Shown: positions 45,204 to 59,470, counted from the first letter of the stretch. The stretch is DNA of 64,000 nucleotides from Prosopocoilus inquinatus (GCA_036172665.1 CM069872.1:48780101-48844100); one strand, 5' to 3'. Made by a program: numbers and translations. Notes: generated by a model not told the origin, from the letters alone.

Positions 45204-48200
45204 AGTCGAGCCTTATTCAGCGTTTTATTTTGAATTTGATTTCTAATGACGTCATGACGACCGCTGTCAGTGTCAAGCCGTTAACTTCCGGAAGTTACTG
45301 CAGTTGTACCACTAAACAAGATTCAGCATTGCCAACTCAAACAGTCATTTCTGTTGACTTTGCATTTACGCGAACTATTTCGATCATAAATAATTAACCC
45401 GATCATTGGCTCCTCTGCCATTTATGAATTTTGATATGTTCCGTTAAGTTTAATTCTTTTTTGTTTTTTTTTTTTTTTTTTGAAAGCTAAGTAAGGAAGA
45501 TTTATGGTGATTCATTCCTACGTTAAAACTTTGGATTATGTCCAGTGATTTACGGCCCGGAATGTTTATTAACAAATTATCACGCGACGTAAAACCAGGA
45601 GCATAAATCGGAACCGTAAACGGACAACTCCACGGAGATTAATGAACGCTGAATCCGATTCGGCGGATCTAGTTCTGGCGCACATGCAGTTCATCCGTTG
45701 TAAAACAAACGCGAACTTACAATTAAATCGTCCCGGAAATGAACGGGCGCGCGGGCTGATAACCCCGGATTTTCTCCCGGAGCATTCGAGCGGCGCGGCG
45801 CTTACTCCAGATAAATATGAATTGATAAAGTGCTCGTGCGCTGCGAATTACAACCAATTGCGTCCACCGAACATGTGCAGCCATTTTTCACTCTAATCGC
45901 ATCTGGTTTACGCTTGTTGTATCACGTGCTCGTACGAAATGGGGGGATCACCAAGTCACCAAGTTGCGTCGTCCATCTCTTGAAAAACGCGTTTGCCTAA
46001 TCCGGCTCATTCGGGACCATTAAATTTCGCAGATGCGGAAATACGGACAATTTCGGTAATTGCGTTTGAAATAAAAATTTATCGAGAGTTTGCGAAGTTG
46101 TTCCGAATTCGATTATTTTGCTTGCCGGGCCAGATGTGGCCAGTTTTGCAAGAAATTAAAATTATAACGCCTGTCCTACGTTTTCCGAAAACTTTTTTGG
46201 GTAAAATTGGTACAGGCTCGCTCATTTCAATTTAAAACTTTGCGTCGCTAAAATTTATTTTTATAGAATCCTGAATCCGGTTCTGACCATCGTTTTTGTG
46301 AACGTTTGACAACAAATTTCAACTTTTGCCAAACGATCCTTTTTTAAGTACATATTGGAATCAGATTCTCTAGATTAAATCACCTGATTTCCATGTTTCA
46401 TATTAACGAATTCACTGAGATATTTACGAAATAATCTTTTTTTTTGAAGAACGTACGCTTGCGTCGTCCATGTTTAATTCAGGTGCCGCCACCTTGCTTT
46501 CGTTTTTTGCCGTTTCTTGTTAATTTCATTTAAAAGTTAGCTTACGGTTTTCTACCTTTAAATCCTAATTACGCTTGTTTAACGTAACAAAATTTGTTTG
46601 AATTTCAAATCAAATACAAAGTAGGAAACTTACATAGTCGCTTTACCATAATAAACTGGAAGGCAAGATTTATTAGCAGCCGGTAGGTAATGTTTGACGG
46701 AAACTTTCAGAAAGATATCAGCAACTCTTTTACGCCGAAATAAAATTTGATCGTCAATAATAAAAGTGTACTGAATCATTCGAAAGCTTTTAGTGCTTTG
46801 TCTTTCGGAAAACAAAAGGAGAGACACACGGCAATGCGTGATCCCCCGGGATTTCCTTTTTTTTTATCAAGGGATGGATCGTTTGTGATAATCGCGAGAC
46901 ATGGCGGGCGGTGAAAAGAAACTTCCTTATTAGAGGGATGTTTCTCTCTTTCTGCGTGCGGTCATAATTTCCTCCTCGGCGAATCAAAGAAATTTTTATC
47001 GCGTATTTTTCATCTCGAGCGCGCGCCGCAGTAAATTCTTCTTCGCGGCGATGTCTGTCAGGCGAACTTTATCTTTTAAAGCTCCCCGAAGAACAAAATC
47101 TCCGGGGCCTAGATACGAGTGGAGCGCGCGTCTCACCGTTATTAAAGATATGATTTATTTGTTGCCCGCCCCTGTTGGAACGAACGCCCGTGGTCCGAAG
47201 AACCGCCGAATACAAATCGTTACCGGATTGTGTGTGTACGCGGTACATATTCCGGGAATCGATCCGGGAATATCGCCCTACATGTGTTATTGATATCGAG
47301 AATGAAGATGGATTAATCCGCTATTGCGGTGTCACGTCGCTTCTGCATTAATCGGAAACGTGCGGTAATGGCGAGCGAGTTTAATTTATTACGGAATTTT
47401 ATGATTTCTTTATCAATTACCTACTGCTTTTGGCAGTTGGCGAATAACAACGGGGGAAAAACAGGATTTATTTCGACGACGTTTTATTTTCGAATGATTT
47501 AATAATAATTCGCTTTTTGATTTACCATAAAATACTCCTCTAGAAAAGTCAAATTTTTTACTAAAGTCAACTGTGAGGCCCTTTACGTAATTTATTCTTT
47601 TTTGAGAGGAAAATTTGGGATATAAATAAATCGGCGGGGTAATATAAAAGGGTTGAATTCTCCTAAGGCGTTGCAAAACCAATCGCAAGATGCAATGAGT
47701 CACGAATGCACACCATATTAGGATTTTCTTAGAAAACGTGCATAGCATTATGTAAACTAAATAAAACATCTGGAAATTACATAATTATACACACTGGTAA
47801 AAAGGGCTTACTCAGCTATACAAACCCTGGCTTTAATGATTCCCACAGGAAGCCAAAAGCATGTCAAGAAGTGTGACAAAGTTTGTAACTTTTTTGTATC
47901 CTGTTTCTGTAAGCGTATTCTCAAATTTATTTTGTGATGTTTCAATAATTAATCTTTGCTTTAATTTCTATACAAAAATTTTATCTTTCTCTCTCTCCGA
48001 AAGGTAATAAGAATTTGTTCTAAGTTGTTTTGAAATTTTTTTCTCCAAAGGGTAATATGGTTGTTTTGTAATTTTTTATCTGCAATTTGAGACATTTATG
48101 TAAAATAAATTTTGTAACATTTGAAATTTCTAAAGAAATTTTTCTTGATTTACATATTTTGTAATCACGTGAATTAATCTTTGCAGTTCTTTACAGGGTT

Positions 48201-48944
48201 TCCATGTCTAGGTAATATTCCCTAGATCTAGAGAATTCAGAGGTCTCAAAGAAGAAAAAAAGGAATTTTTATGCTTCTGGCTAAAATCTAGGGAAATTTA
48301 TCAAAATATAAAATATTACAGTATTTAAATAATTTTAAAAAATATGAAAGTTTTTGATGCTGCCTCTATTTTTAGCGCGTAAATTACTTATTGCCCTTTA
48401 TTATTGAGGTGACAAAACCACCATGTGCTACAGATTGTAGTTATTACAAACGCGAAACGGATTTTGTTTTTAATTAAAAGGAAAGTAAAATTTATGCTGT
48501 AAAGTAAGTAGGGATAGCATGGGCGTAGCCAAGTGTGGGCAAGCCCGGGCATTTTCCCGGGTTTAATATTTTAAATGAAAAAAGAAATTGATAGTTATTG
48601 CAAATTTTACAATAGAGAGAACTCACTTTTCAAATGTTTAAAAAATAAATTATTGCTTTCTTAAACCAATATATCTATACCTACCATTAAACAACTAATA
48701 AAACAACTAATAATAATTATTGAGTAGTATTAATAATTTTTAAAATGTGCCAGGGTTTAGAAAAAAGTCTGGTTACGCCTATGAGGGATAGTTAATTAAT
48801 AGAGGGATGTAAGTTACAATTAGTTTGATTTCTGTCAGTATACGTAAAAATTTTATTTTTTGTTATTTTTATATTTGATGGTTTTTATAAACACCGTTTG
48901 CGATGTTTACATTTTTGATAATCATATTTATTTTTAGAAAAATT
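45204..48944. other. intergenic; GC-richer single-copy DNA 45.5-47.4 kb
   Basis: The segments 45540-46250 and 46800-47400 are GC-richer and non-repetitive (for example CGGGCGCGCGGGCTGATAAC split across 45748-45770), with TTAATTTATT words. This is the composition expected of constrained non-coding DNA. Open frames here (45642-45896, 47051-47293) have Arg/Pro-rich, domainless products and are not called. 47500-48940 is AT-rich. Confidence 0.4.
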
Positions 48945-49012
48945 GTTGCAAATCGTTTTTGACTGCAACGTTAGGTCAAAAAGAGATCGTAGGGTGTCAC
49001 TGTTTTATCTAT
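48945..49012. mobile_element. fragment of the retrozyme-like family
   Basis: TTGTTGCAAATCGTTTTTGA (complement of the block at 9100-9125) is joined directly to GTTAGGTCAAAAAGAGATCG and GTGTCACTGTTTT. No hammerhead core remains. Confidence 0.5.
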
Positions 49013-49600
49013 TCTTATTTTTTTAAAATAAATAGTCTTACAACAAATACAAGAAAATAAAAATAACGAGACATGTGCTTTTTATATCCGCACTGCTTTG
49101 GTGATTTATAAGTTGCCTACCTTAAGGCTAATGAAATCTAGGGAATTTCGAAACATAAAGCTAGGGAATTTGCAAAATTTCTTCTGGAAACCCTGATTTC
49201 TTTATGCTGATTCATATTCTGAAAGTAATTTATTTTAATACGTATTTGCTTAATTATTTAATGTATCATTTCTAAAAAGATTTCTGCGATTTATTCCAAA
49301 AAAATATTGCGCAAGACGGGCAAGGGCCAAAATCTCAATAATCCGTTAAAGAACGAGCAGAGAGCGATTCCTGGCTAATTTCTAAACCTAAAACCAGAAA
49401 CGTTTAAACAAGGGAGTTGCTATTCGGGTAGTTAATGGTTGATTGAAATTTTGAAAAAAAAAGGGATGAGCAAGAGTGAAAAAAGTGAAAGAGTGAAAAT
49501 AATCTGATTCTTGTTTTAAGTAAAATCACAGATTTCAAAAAATAAATAATCAAAACTCACACACTCATCCTACGTTTGGTTTGTACACGAAGAGTGTTGT

Positions 49601-49760
49601 AAGCATGGAGGTTAAGTAACTGGAGGAGTAACTGGCGAGCAAAAAACGAGCCGATTTTCGAACGTGTACTCCTCTCTCGTATAATATGGCAAAAATAAGC
49701 ATGGAGGTTAAGTAATTGGAGGAGTAACTGGCGAGCAGAAAAAGAGCCGATTTTCTAATT
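49601..49760. repeat. tandem duplication, 96-bp period
   Basis: AAGCATGGAGGTTAAGTAAC at 49601 and AAGCATGGAGGTTAAGTAAT at 49697 head two copies that continue through GGAGGAGTAACTGGCGAGCA and GAGCCGATTTTC. Non-coding. Confidence 0.85.
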
Positions 49761-49779
49761 AATCATGCTTTCTGCAGAT

Positions 49780-51620
49780 TTAAAATTTTATTAAATTGTG
49801 AGAATCTGTTTATTCTATTAGTCTTTATTTTATTTTTTTAAATCATAAGTGAGTTATCTTTTTTTTTTCTTGATTTTCTTGATTCGATTTGACTTTATTT
49901 TATATTTGAAGTATCAGTTTGATTTTCTTCAGTTAAAACTTCGCCAATGCTCTTGATTTGATTAGATTTTAAGATTTCATAGAATTTTTATTTCAGTCTT
50001 ATCTTCGCCAACGATCATTTTTTGTTTTTCTTTTTAAATTCATAATTCAACTTTTATTCATTTAAATTTTAATATTTTCAGTTAACTTAACTTTGTTTTT
50101 TTTTTCTTTTGATAGGTTTTATTTGTTTTGTTTTTATTTTTTAACTATCATTTACCAATATTTATTTGATTATATTTGACTTGATTTCATTTTTAGTCAT
50201 CAATTGATCGTCTTTTGTTTTTTTATTCTTTTTTCATCTACTCAGTTTATTTTTCACTTTAATCCCGTCGTTTGATCGCCATTTCGTTTTTCTTTTATTC
50301 AATTTGTCTTTAGTTTGTTTTTTTTTTAATTATTAATTGATCGTCGTGTTTCTTTAAGACAGTCCAATACAATATTAATAATATTAGACTTAAGATTTTG
50401 TTAAATTGTGAGAATCTGTGTATTTTATTTTTTTAATTATGTCAATCGTCTTTTTGCTTTTTTTTGATTCGATTTGACTTTATTTTACATTTGAGTTATC
50501 AGTTCGACTTTCTTTTATTCAAACTTTCACTTAAAAATTCGCCGATACTCTTGATTTGGACTTTATGATAGTTTCATAAAAATTGGATTAGTTTCTATGA
50601 TAGTTTCATAAAATTTATTATCTCCGTCAACGATCATATTTAGTTTTTCTTTTTTTAATTCATAATTCTTTTTTTTATTTCATTTGATTTTTAATATATT
50701 CAGTTGACCGAGCTTTGTTTTTTCTTTTGATAGTTTTCATTTGTTTCATTTCTATTTTTTAACTACCATTTACCAACTTATTTGACTTGATTTTATTTTT
50801 AATTATCAATTGATTGTCTTTTGTTTGTTTTTTTTTTCATCTACTCAGTCTGAGTTTATTTACACATTAATCCCATTCGATTCATCGCCATTTTGTTTTC
50901 TCCGTTATTCAGTTTATCTTTATTTTGTTTTTTAATTATTAATTGATCGTCCTGTTTTTGGGTTACGACAAAATTTGACAATTTTTAAATCAATTTGACT
51001 TATTGTTAATTTTATATAATTTTTATTTTGGTCCTAACTTTATGATCATCCTTTATTTTTTTATTCCCAATTTGACTATTTAATTTTTGATATAATTAAT
51101 CGATAGATCTTTGCGTTTTCTTTTAATCGATTTCATGCATTTTGTTTTAACTTTTAATTAACTTCAATCAACTAAACATCTCGTTTTTCATTTTCTCTTC
51201 GACTTGATTGCATTTCGCATTGCTTTTCATTTTTTTTTTTTAATTATCAATTGATCGTCGTTTGTTTCTTTTTTTAATACGATTTAAGATTATTTCATTT
51301 TAGATACTATTACTATTTAATTTTTGATATAATTAATCGATGGATCTTTGTGTTTTGTTTTAATCGATTTCATTTATTTCGTTTTCACTTTTAATTAACT
51401 TCGATTAACTAAACATCTCGTTTTTTATTTTCTCTTCGACTTGATTGCATTTCACAGTGTTTTTAATTTTTTTTTAATTATCAATTGATCGTCTTTTGTT
51501 TCTTTTTTTAATGCGATTTAAGATTATTTCATTTTACATTTCGATTCTGCCTATTGACTGCCATTTTAGTTTTGCCTAGCTATTTTATTTTTTAATTATT
51601 AACTTTAATAGCATGAATTA
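49780..51620. repeat. T-rich satellite, sub-periods about 610 and 236 bp
   Basis: TTAAATTGTGAGAATCTGT recurs at about 49791 and 50401. TTTTTGATATAATTAATCGA recurs near 51088 and 51324, followed by matching AACTAAACATCTCG and CTTCGACTTGATTGCATTTC blocks. AATTATCAATTGATCGTC is interspersed. Pyrimidine-rich throughout; no genes. Confidence 0.75.
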
Positions 51621-53938
51621 AATTTTTGGTTGTGATGAAAGTCAGTTTTTACATGTATATCGATTTGACACTAGAATTTAATTTAGATTTCAAACATGTA
51701 TGAAAATACCAAGTGTTCCATTAAAAGAATAAAATAAAATTTCAGTTTATATCTCAGTTACGCGACGTTAATTTGTTTTTCTTTAAACGTCAGTAAAAAC
51801 TTTGAATTAGTATGTGGAATAACTTTGTAATAAACATTTCTTTCTAAATTCAAAAATTAAGAAGTTAAAAGGGGTGGAACTTCTCACGTAGTCACCCTGT
51901 ACACTTCATCAATACAGAATGGTCTTAGTAGTGGAAAATTTATTTGAAGTCGAGGAATTTCGGAATTAACGTAGAATTAACAGAATTTTAATGAAGGCAG
52001 GAAAAGCAAAGGAAGATTTTAAGAAATGGGGAAAATCCAAGGGCAATTTCAAATAATATTTGAAATAACATTCTAAGAATTGGGAAACTTGCTTTCTTTG
52101 TACGGATTCAAATTTTTAGACACTTATTGATTTATTAGACAGGTTTAATGTAACGTGAAGTAAACTTGATTGTTTTTAGTCGTATTTTCTTCGTCCTGAA
52201 ATTTGCATTAGAGTAGGTAGATCATTACATCGGCGAAAGAACGAGAGATATATCGACGCCAGCTGTGGCATACGAAAAGAACAGACTTCGCATTTACATA
52301 ATAAAATGCAAATAACTCGTGTGCAAGGTTTCCGCATCGGGCCCCTTCCGAGCTCATCAGGCAAATTTCATAAAAATAATCGCGATAAATCAGGGCGCAA
52401 AACAAATCCCGTCGTCCACTCGAATATACGCGGGTAATAAATAAGTGCTTTTTAGGTTATTTGCGCGGCAAAAAGATAAAATATGAGCTTCAGTTTATCC
52501 TCGGTGCTCCCTATTACCCCAGTTTAAAGAACGCCGGCCGCCGAGCTTGCTTGCTTGTCGTAGATCAGGATATCTTGGGGGAATATAAATGGTCCGTTTT
52601 ATTTCGCCGCGGCGACGTTTCGGCATCATACGTCGTCGTTCTCAGAGGTATCTCAGCGTGCTTCGATTAATTTCTCAGCGCGTGTTTCACTCGTAATTTA
52701 TAACCTCCGAGACAACAAATCGCAGTCATTAGATTCGCCGGATAAACAACGCGCTTCGATTTCAGAGACAACGTACGAAGGAAGAAGCTGAATTGCAGGA
52801 GGATCTTCTGCTTAACGAGCAATTAAGAAAAAGGAAAACAGAAGGATCACCCCCCTTCTTCACAATTGCAACGGCACCAAGTATCGATTTCGCCGGAATT
52901 ACCGCTTAAAACGATCAGAAATAATAAATTGCGGCGCTCATAAAAGTGGAAAGCGAAAGACATAATTTTCCTTTTTTTTTTTTATTAAAAAACGTGCCGT
53001 AACTAAGTGGAGATTTGATTCGTGCCAATGTTTGCCGGGATTCGGGCGAGATTAAGTTTTAAACAAGAGCCGCTTAAAATTTAATTTCACCGCAGCTTTA
53101 AAGCTTCTCCCTTTCAACGTCCTCATTGAAGGGCGTAATTTTCACGAGTTATTACGGCACTTACGAAATTGTTACGCTCTCAATATCGCCGAGCTGTATT
53201 TAATCTCGAGAATATTAATATTACGGAGATGTAAACGTGCTGAAACGGAAAAACACGCCGCCTCTCCTATTGCATTGAATACACATACCGGTTGTTGTTG
53301 CAAAATGAGAACATAGGCAATACAAGAGACAGGACGCGCGCGTAAAACATCGAGCAAGGTCTTTCAGTTTCTAAGATATCACATTGATTCAACAAGCGGT
53401 ATGTAATTTAATGAATGGAAGCGAAATTCCTCATTCCTCATTCCTCATTTCTCATTCCTCATCGTTTCCTAATCTGGCAAAGTTTTGATGAAACTCTAAG
53501 AACGATTTCATAAAGCAATAATTAACTATCGACTCCCCGATGAAATTGAAATCTCCGAGAGTTATTCCGGTGATCCCCCCCGTGTCCCTAGGCGACCGGC
53601 CGGGCCTAGCCGAACAATCAATCATAAATATTGGGCCCACAAACGCAGAACGAACGTAATTACTGCGTACTCGTTAGCGCCTTCACGAGGGCTCGACGCC
53701 TGGAATTGAGGTCGCCGAGATATCCCATAACGTAATTGAAATTCTGACATTCCAGGCCCGGCTGTGTATGTGCAATGATGATAAACTGTTGGCAACATAA
53801 TTAATCACGTCATGCGGAATTAAACCAGGTACCGACAACAGGAAGCGTTAAGGTGATAAGATTCGGGCAGGCTCGTCTTCTTCTTTTGATCAGGCGGTAC
53901 TTCTGCAACGCACTTTGAAAAATGGAATACCTCCATTA
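51621..53938. other. intergenic; GC-richer single-copy DNA 52.2-53.9 kb
   Basis: No gene recognised. The segment 52180-53880 is GC-richer than its surroundings and not repetitive, apart from a short CATTCCTCATTTCTCATTCC stutter near 53430-53460. It is a candidate for conserved regulatory sequence. Short open frames on both strands lack domains. Confidence 0.4.
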
Positions 53939-54247
53939 ATTTCACAATTGAACCTCTTTTTTAGGCAGAAACCTTGAAGACTATACAATTTTTTTTTTTG
54001 TAAAATACTTCGCATTCGTCCTCCTATTACATTGGTACCTCTTGGCTTCTAAAATCAAATCACCCGTGAATTTTCTACCGCCCTTGATTCTCTTGATTCA
54101 CAATTGAACCTCTTTTTTAGGCAGAAACCTTGAAGACTATACAATTTATTTTTCTTTTGTAAAATACTTCGCCTTCGTCCTTCCATTGCATTGGTACGTC
54201 TTGGCTTCTAAAATCAAATCACCCGTGAATTTTCTACCACCCTTGAT
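53939..54247. repeat. tandem duplication, about 156-bp period
   Basis: TTCACAATTGAACCTCTTTT at about 53941 and 54097 starts two copies. They share AGGCAGAAACCTTGAAGACT, GTAAAATACTTCGC and TCACCCGTGAATTTTCTACC. Divergence is only a few percent, so the duplication is recent. Confidence 0.9.
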
Positions 54248-55076
54248 AGCGTAACTTGCTTCTTGGTTCCATGATGAATTTGAGTTCAGAGAAGTCGGTG
54301 AAGGCGTCTTCTCTACGTATGTTTATACCACACACCGAAGATAATCATTTTTATTAAAATCTGTTACATTCGCATTTCGCTTTAACCGTTCCGGTCGGGT
54401 AGACTTCCCTTCATGCACGTTTGGTAAGAGTGTCGCGGTTGTTTGGTTGGTCGGTACTCGAGCGGAGCGGCCCGGATTCTCTCTGGACGACGAACAAGCA
54501 TGCTGTGAAGTCGTACTTCACGTCTCAGAAGCGTTGTGAGTTTGGGTGTGTTATTTGAAACGATTTTGCCGTTGGATCAGTGAACCTACCGGATGCATTC
54601 ACATCGCTGTTTATTGTCCGGACAAGTTTGGGGACTGTTTGAAGGACGCGTGAATCTTTTTCCCAGCTTGCTGTTGAACATTGAGCAAGTAGCTCTGCAA
54701 GGAGCGACGGCGATGCATTGTCCCTAGTGGTTTTTGGTTGTGGGAAAAAAAACAAATTTGAACACTCCCGTTTAGGGGCCGTTGCGCCTGTTCCAGTGGG
54801 CGCGGGCGTTCCCCCCACGAGGGCCTGAGTATTGTGTTCCGCTCTTTTTTCTTTGGAAACGAGTTACGTGACGTCAGTCAGGAATTTTTGTAATGTTATT
54901 TATACCTTAACAAGATTTATTTGCTTTGTTGTTTGTTCCATAGTTTTGCGAATTTTATCAGTTTTTCTTTGCTGTTAACTCTGTTTTGGCTCTGTACAGA
55001 GAACGTCATTTTAAGAGCTTCTCACCATTTTGTTATTTGAACGTTAGTTTTACTTGCATTTCAGTTTGGACGCTTC
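54248..55076. other. unassigned GC-richer sequence before a repeat array
   Basis: An uninterrupted minus-strand frame of 97 codons (54818-54525, including KRECSNLFFFPQPK and LLAELLAQCSTASW) lies here. Without a splice context or a recognised domain it is not called as a gene. It could be part of the mobile or satellite unit that follows. Confidence 0.25.
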
Positions 55077-56230
55077 AATCACAATTTAATTTTTTTGTTG
55101 TTGCATTTTTTTTGTTGTTTAAAGAGCAGTAAGCAACGCGATGCTTAAAGAGAGTAAGCAACGCGAGAGTACTCACGCAGATGCGCCAGCTATTTCTTGG
55201 GCACTGTAATTACGAATATTTTTGGAGTTTTTGCATCCGTCACCCCCCAAGGGGGCCTGCGCACATCTTCGTTCACCTTTATTGTGTGCTATAATAAACG
55301 TACTGTTTTGGCCAAACCTCATCTTTTTTCTCTCTGTTTGCGGAGTTTATATTTTTGGGAGGGCACCTTTGGGCTCTGGCTATTAAAGTCATTTGGTGTA
55401 TACCATTTGTAAGACGTGCGGACGGGTTGGTTTGTTAAAAGCGCCCTGGTTTTTGCATGGAAAGCCAAAAATCGATTACCAAATCGTTTTCGTTTTGTCT
55501 GCATACTTGCCTTTCGGCCTGGGCACTTCACGTCATAATTTATTTTTGTGTTGTTGCACGTTCTTTTGATGTTTAAAGACTGTAAGCCACGCGAAAGTAC
55601 TCACGCCACTGCGCCAATCCTTTTTTCTTGAGCACTGTAATTATGAATATTTTTGGTATTTTTGCGTTCGTCACCCCCCAAGCGGGGCTGCGTACATCCT
55701 CGTTCACCATACTTATGTACTTTAATAAACATAGTGTTTTGGCTGAACTTCAACTTTCTTTCTCTCTACTTGCGGAAGTTGAATTTCGTTAAATTTAGAT
55801 TTCTTTGTTAATGGTGCCCTGTTTCTATCATGAAAGCCAAAAATCGATTACCAAGTCGTTTTCGTTTTGTTTGTATACTTGCCTTTCGGTCTGTCCGCTT
55901 CACGTCATAATTTATTTTTTTGTTTTTGCACGTTCTTTTGATGTTTAAAGACTGTAAGCCACGCGAGAGTACTCACGCCGCTGCGCCAATCCTTTTTTTT
56001 GAGCACTGTAATTATGAATATTTTTGGTACTTTTGCGTTCGTCACCCCCCAAGCGAGGCTGCGTACATCCTCGTTCACCATACTTATGTGCTTTAATAAA
56101 CATAGTGTTTTGGCCGAACTTCAACTTTCTTTTTCTGTTTGCGGATGTTGGATTTCTTTAAATTTAGATTTTTTTGTTAATAGTGCCCTGGTTTTAGCGT
56201 GGAAAGTCAGAATTCCATTTTCAAACAGCT
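55077..56230. repeat. three direct repeats, about 450, 374 and 330 bp
   Basis: Copies contain CACGTCATAATTTATTTTT, ACGCGAGAGTACTCACGC, TGCGCCA, GAGCACTGTAATTATGAATA, GTCACCCCCCAAG and AAAGCCAAAAATCGATTACC. Starts are near 55077, 55526 and 55901. Frames at 55197-55412 and 55999-56337 correspond to each other in copies 1 and 3, showing they are repeat frames rather than separate genes. A pyrimidine (TC)n run follows at 56298-56310. Confidence 0.85.
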
Positions 56231-57039
56231 TTCCGCAAATTGCTCGAATGGCGCAAACTTATGTTTTTGGGATTTGTCGAAAATACACACTCCTTATCTC
56301 TCTCTCTCTCAGCTTACTTAATAGTTCTGCCTTATAGTAATTCAAATATTAATCTAGATCTTTATTTAACAAATTCATATTCAACTGTAAGAGAAACGTT
56401 CGTACAATAACTAAGAAAATATAAAGAAAATATATGCGAATTTAATTTAATTTATAAATTAATTATAAGATAATTAAATTTTTAACAATTAGCATAAAAT
56501 AAATAACTAACATAAGAAAGAAAGAAAGACAGGTCTACGTAAACCAATTTACTTCTAAAAACTTTATTCAAACTCACTCTTACTGGTAATTTTGCTGATT
56601 TAATTTAAATAAAGTGCACCTACTACTACTTCTCAGGTACATTTTATTTAAATAAAATCAGGAAAATTGAATGATGGAATAAATTTTGAATTTTGAAAAC
56701 TTTACGACGGGGAAGCTTTTAAGAGGCGCGCGTGATATTCGGAACTGCCCTCCATTCTCTTCTCTGGTGCTATTTACTACGATCCAGGATGAACGTTGGC
56801 AGCGAAAGCTTAGGACTTGCATTACTCACAATACGTTGGTATCATTTCATTTCTAGGAATTACAAGCTGACTAGTAATTTGGTTATGTAAACCTCATGTG
56901 AGTGATTAATTTTGTATTTTCTAATGAGTCACACTTCGTCACGAGTTTTAATTTAGTAAATTATTTTAATTAAATAAAGTGTACTAAATTCCACAAAAAA
57001 AATTCGTTACCACGCAGCAAAGGTGATGTAAATATTCGC

Positions 57040-58600
57040 GATGAATCGGTTAGGATTCGAATTTTCTTGTACTCACAAATAAAATAAATTAGAAGTTAAA
57101 ACTCAATGTGAGGCAAAACTGTAGCACAGAACAAAACATGTGCAAGGTCAGCCTTGAAGAATAGCATCTAACATATAGCATTTAAATTCTCTGAGCTTTG
57201 CTTTGCATTTCCGTGCGGTGTAAAAGGAAAATAAAGCAAGTATTGTTTGCAAGCTCTCGTCTACAAGATAACTATTGTGTAAAGCGTGAAAATTTTCCAG
57301 GCGTTTGCGATGCAGTCGTCCTTAGTTTTTTGTTTTGTTTTCACGAAGGGAAGTAACTCTTCACGGTGTGATTCTTTTATTTTTTTTTAGTTATGGTAAA
57401 TAATTCAATTGTAACCGAATTTGTAATTCAATTTAAATTTAGTGTTCCAAAGAAAGATTCCAGCACAGCGTTGGGTTGGTGAGTTAAAATAAACATCATT
57501 TTTGTGTATAAAGTAAAACTAGCACCTAATGAACAGAGAGGAATAGCGAACCAATTTCGGAAATACAGGGTGTTCTTTTATTGTGCGCAAATAGAAAAAC
57601 CTTAGTATAAGTACGCGAAATGCTACCTTCTGCGGGTATTTTTTGGTAGCTACCGTATCATAGCCAAAAAATTTCGGATGGACCACTTGTTTGGAACTGT
57701 TGAAATGTGCGAGAAAGATAGGAAGGTCAACTTCGTCTTCTTCTCTGTATGAATACGCGCACTCGATGTTCAACGCAGAGTTTCGTAATAACAATCACTG
57801 ATATCGTTTATTAATTATTTTATTTAAAATTTTAATTCACTGAGCGAAGTAATATGTTTTACGATATCAACTATCGACGAATAAATCCGAAAATTTATGC
57901 ACCAATTAGGCAAGCGCGTTAAAAATGTTCTTCCTTCAGCCTTTTACGTAAATCAACTTTTACTGCAATCTCGGTGCTAGTATGAAAGTATTACTACTTA
58001 CGGTCCTTGGAAACAAAGTAAATGTAAAATTTTTATAAGTCTTTTGAAAATAATATGGAATGAGAAATTACAATTTGTTTGTACCTCACTTTTAATTTGT
58101 TCGGCATTTACGAACCGCACCTTCTTGAATTGCACTAGATTTTAATTTAATACTTAAACTTGTAATTACTTGCAGTGAAGTTAATTTAAATTGTAAACGT
58201 TTCGACGGACCTGAGCGGAGCGGCGCTGAGTTACGTCGTTCCTACTTGAGATCCAGGAAGGCCTGGCCTACTTCGGCTGCGGGTCGTAATTGAAGAGGCG
58301 CTCACGTTCCACTTTTAACTATGCCAGCAGTTCTCAAACGGTTTAGTGGAAATCTGCCACTGCATTTTTCTCGAAAACTATTACATTTATGTTAAGAACG
58401 TATGAGTTCAATCGTTGCCATTCATGGTGATATAGTGCAGGTTTAAATATTTGCACACAGTAAAAGAACAGCCTGTATAAGCAGGAAACCGTGAATAACG
58501 AAGTAGAAATCGATTTCTGACTTTCTACACGACTTTTTTTTAATCTGTCACTTTTTCAACCCCCGCCTGCACGCTTTACATATCACATGTTTTTCCAGGC
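57040..58600. repeat. dispersed repeat family, second member
   Basis: 57050-57250 matches 2800-2960 and 13880-14040 (TTCGAATTTTCTTGTACTCA, AAAACATGTGCAAGGTCAGC, CTTGAAGAATAGC). 57250-57400 resembles 14050-14120. 58490-58580 (GAAGTAGAAATCGATTTCTG) resembles 15735-15900. It is interrupted by a GGGTGTTCTTTTATTGTGCG element end at 57567. No coding sequence is supported. Confidence 0.6.
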
Positions 58601-59470
58601 TCTTATCTAACTGCATATTTTTTCGATCACATGGATTTTAAAATGCATTTGAATAATGCGAACTCTCGATCATCGCCGACGTTCTTTCGGGAAAATACCC
58701 TCGGCAATCACTGGTGTTATCTCTTCGGGTCGCTTTCCGGCGGATGTTCCTTCTAAGATATTAGCCGACATTTATTAAGTCCGCTTTGATTGGAAATGCT
58801 CCGGTATCCCTCCACAAGTGGCGACCTACTTCTGTAACTAGTTGGCGCAATCTGTGCTTGCTGATGCCGGAGGAGATTTGTCATATGACTATCTAACAGC
58901 TATTAGTGATGCGCCGGTTGTTTCTTGCACGAAGACGAATCGCCATTGTTTCTAAACAGCCGAATCATAAGTAAAAAGAAAATTAAACGTTGTTTTAGTT
59001 GAAAGGAAGGATCAGGCAAATTTACGTTTTGCTTAGGAGCGAATTTCAAGCGAACCGAAAACGCCCCATCCATATTCATAAACACATTTCGCGGCTTATG
59101 CAGGAATTTCCGAAGCATAAATTCAGGGGCGTAGGTAATCTGAAATGGCAATTGGATGAAGGGCGATTAAGAGAAAAATGTGGAGCATCTGGAAGATGAA
59201 AATCGCCGACACTTATTTGAAAGCTTATGTCTGTTATCGCGCGGTATCTAAATGATCCTGGGGATTTTTTTTCTTCTTGAGAAACGAGGGAACCATTCGC
59301 ATGCAAAAACTGACGTCATCCGCATTTTTTTATGGAAGTGACGTCATAGTCGGCATACGAATAGGCCGTTTTAAAAGTAAATGCATTTCTGCTTGTACAG
59401 TCGATGCAAAACGCTGCAAACCCCGTTGGTATTCCTTGCAATCGTTGAAGTGAATTTTTATTGAACACCT

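Noticed and set aside
55999..56337. Plus-strand frame of 112 codons
   Set aside because: The same frame exists in other copies of the direct repeat and breaks in the middle copy.
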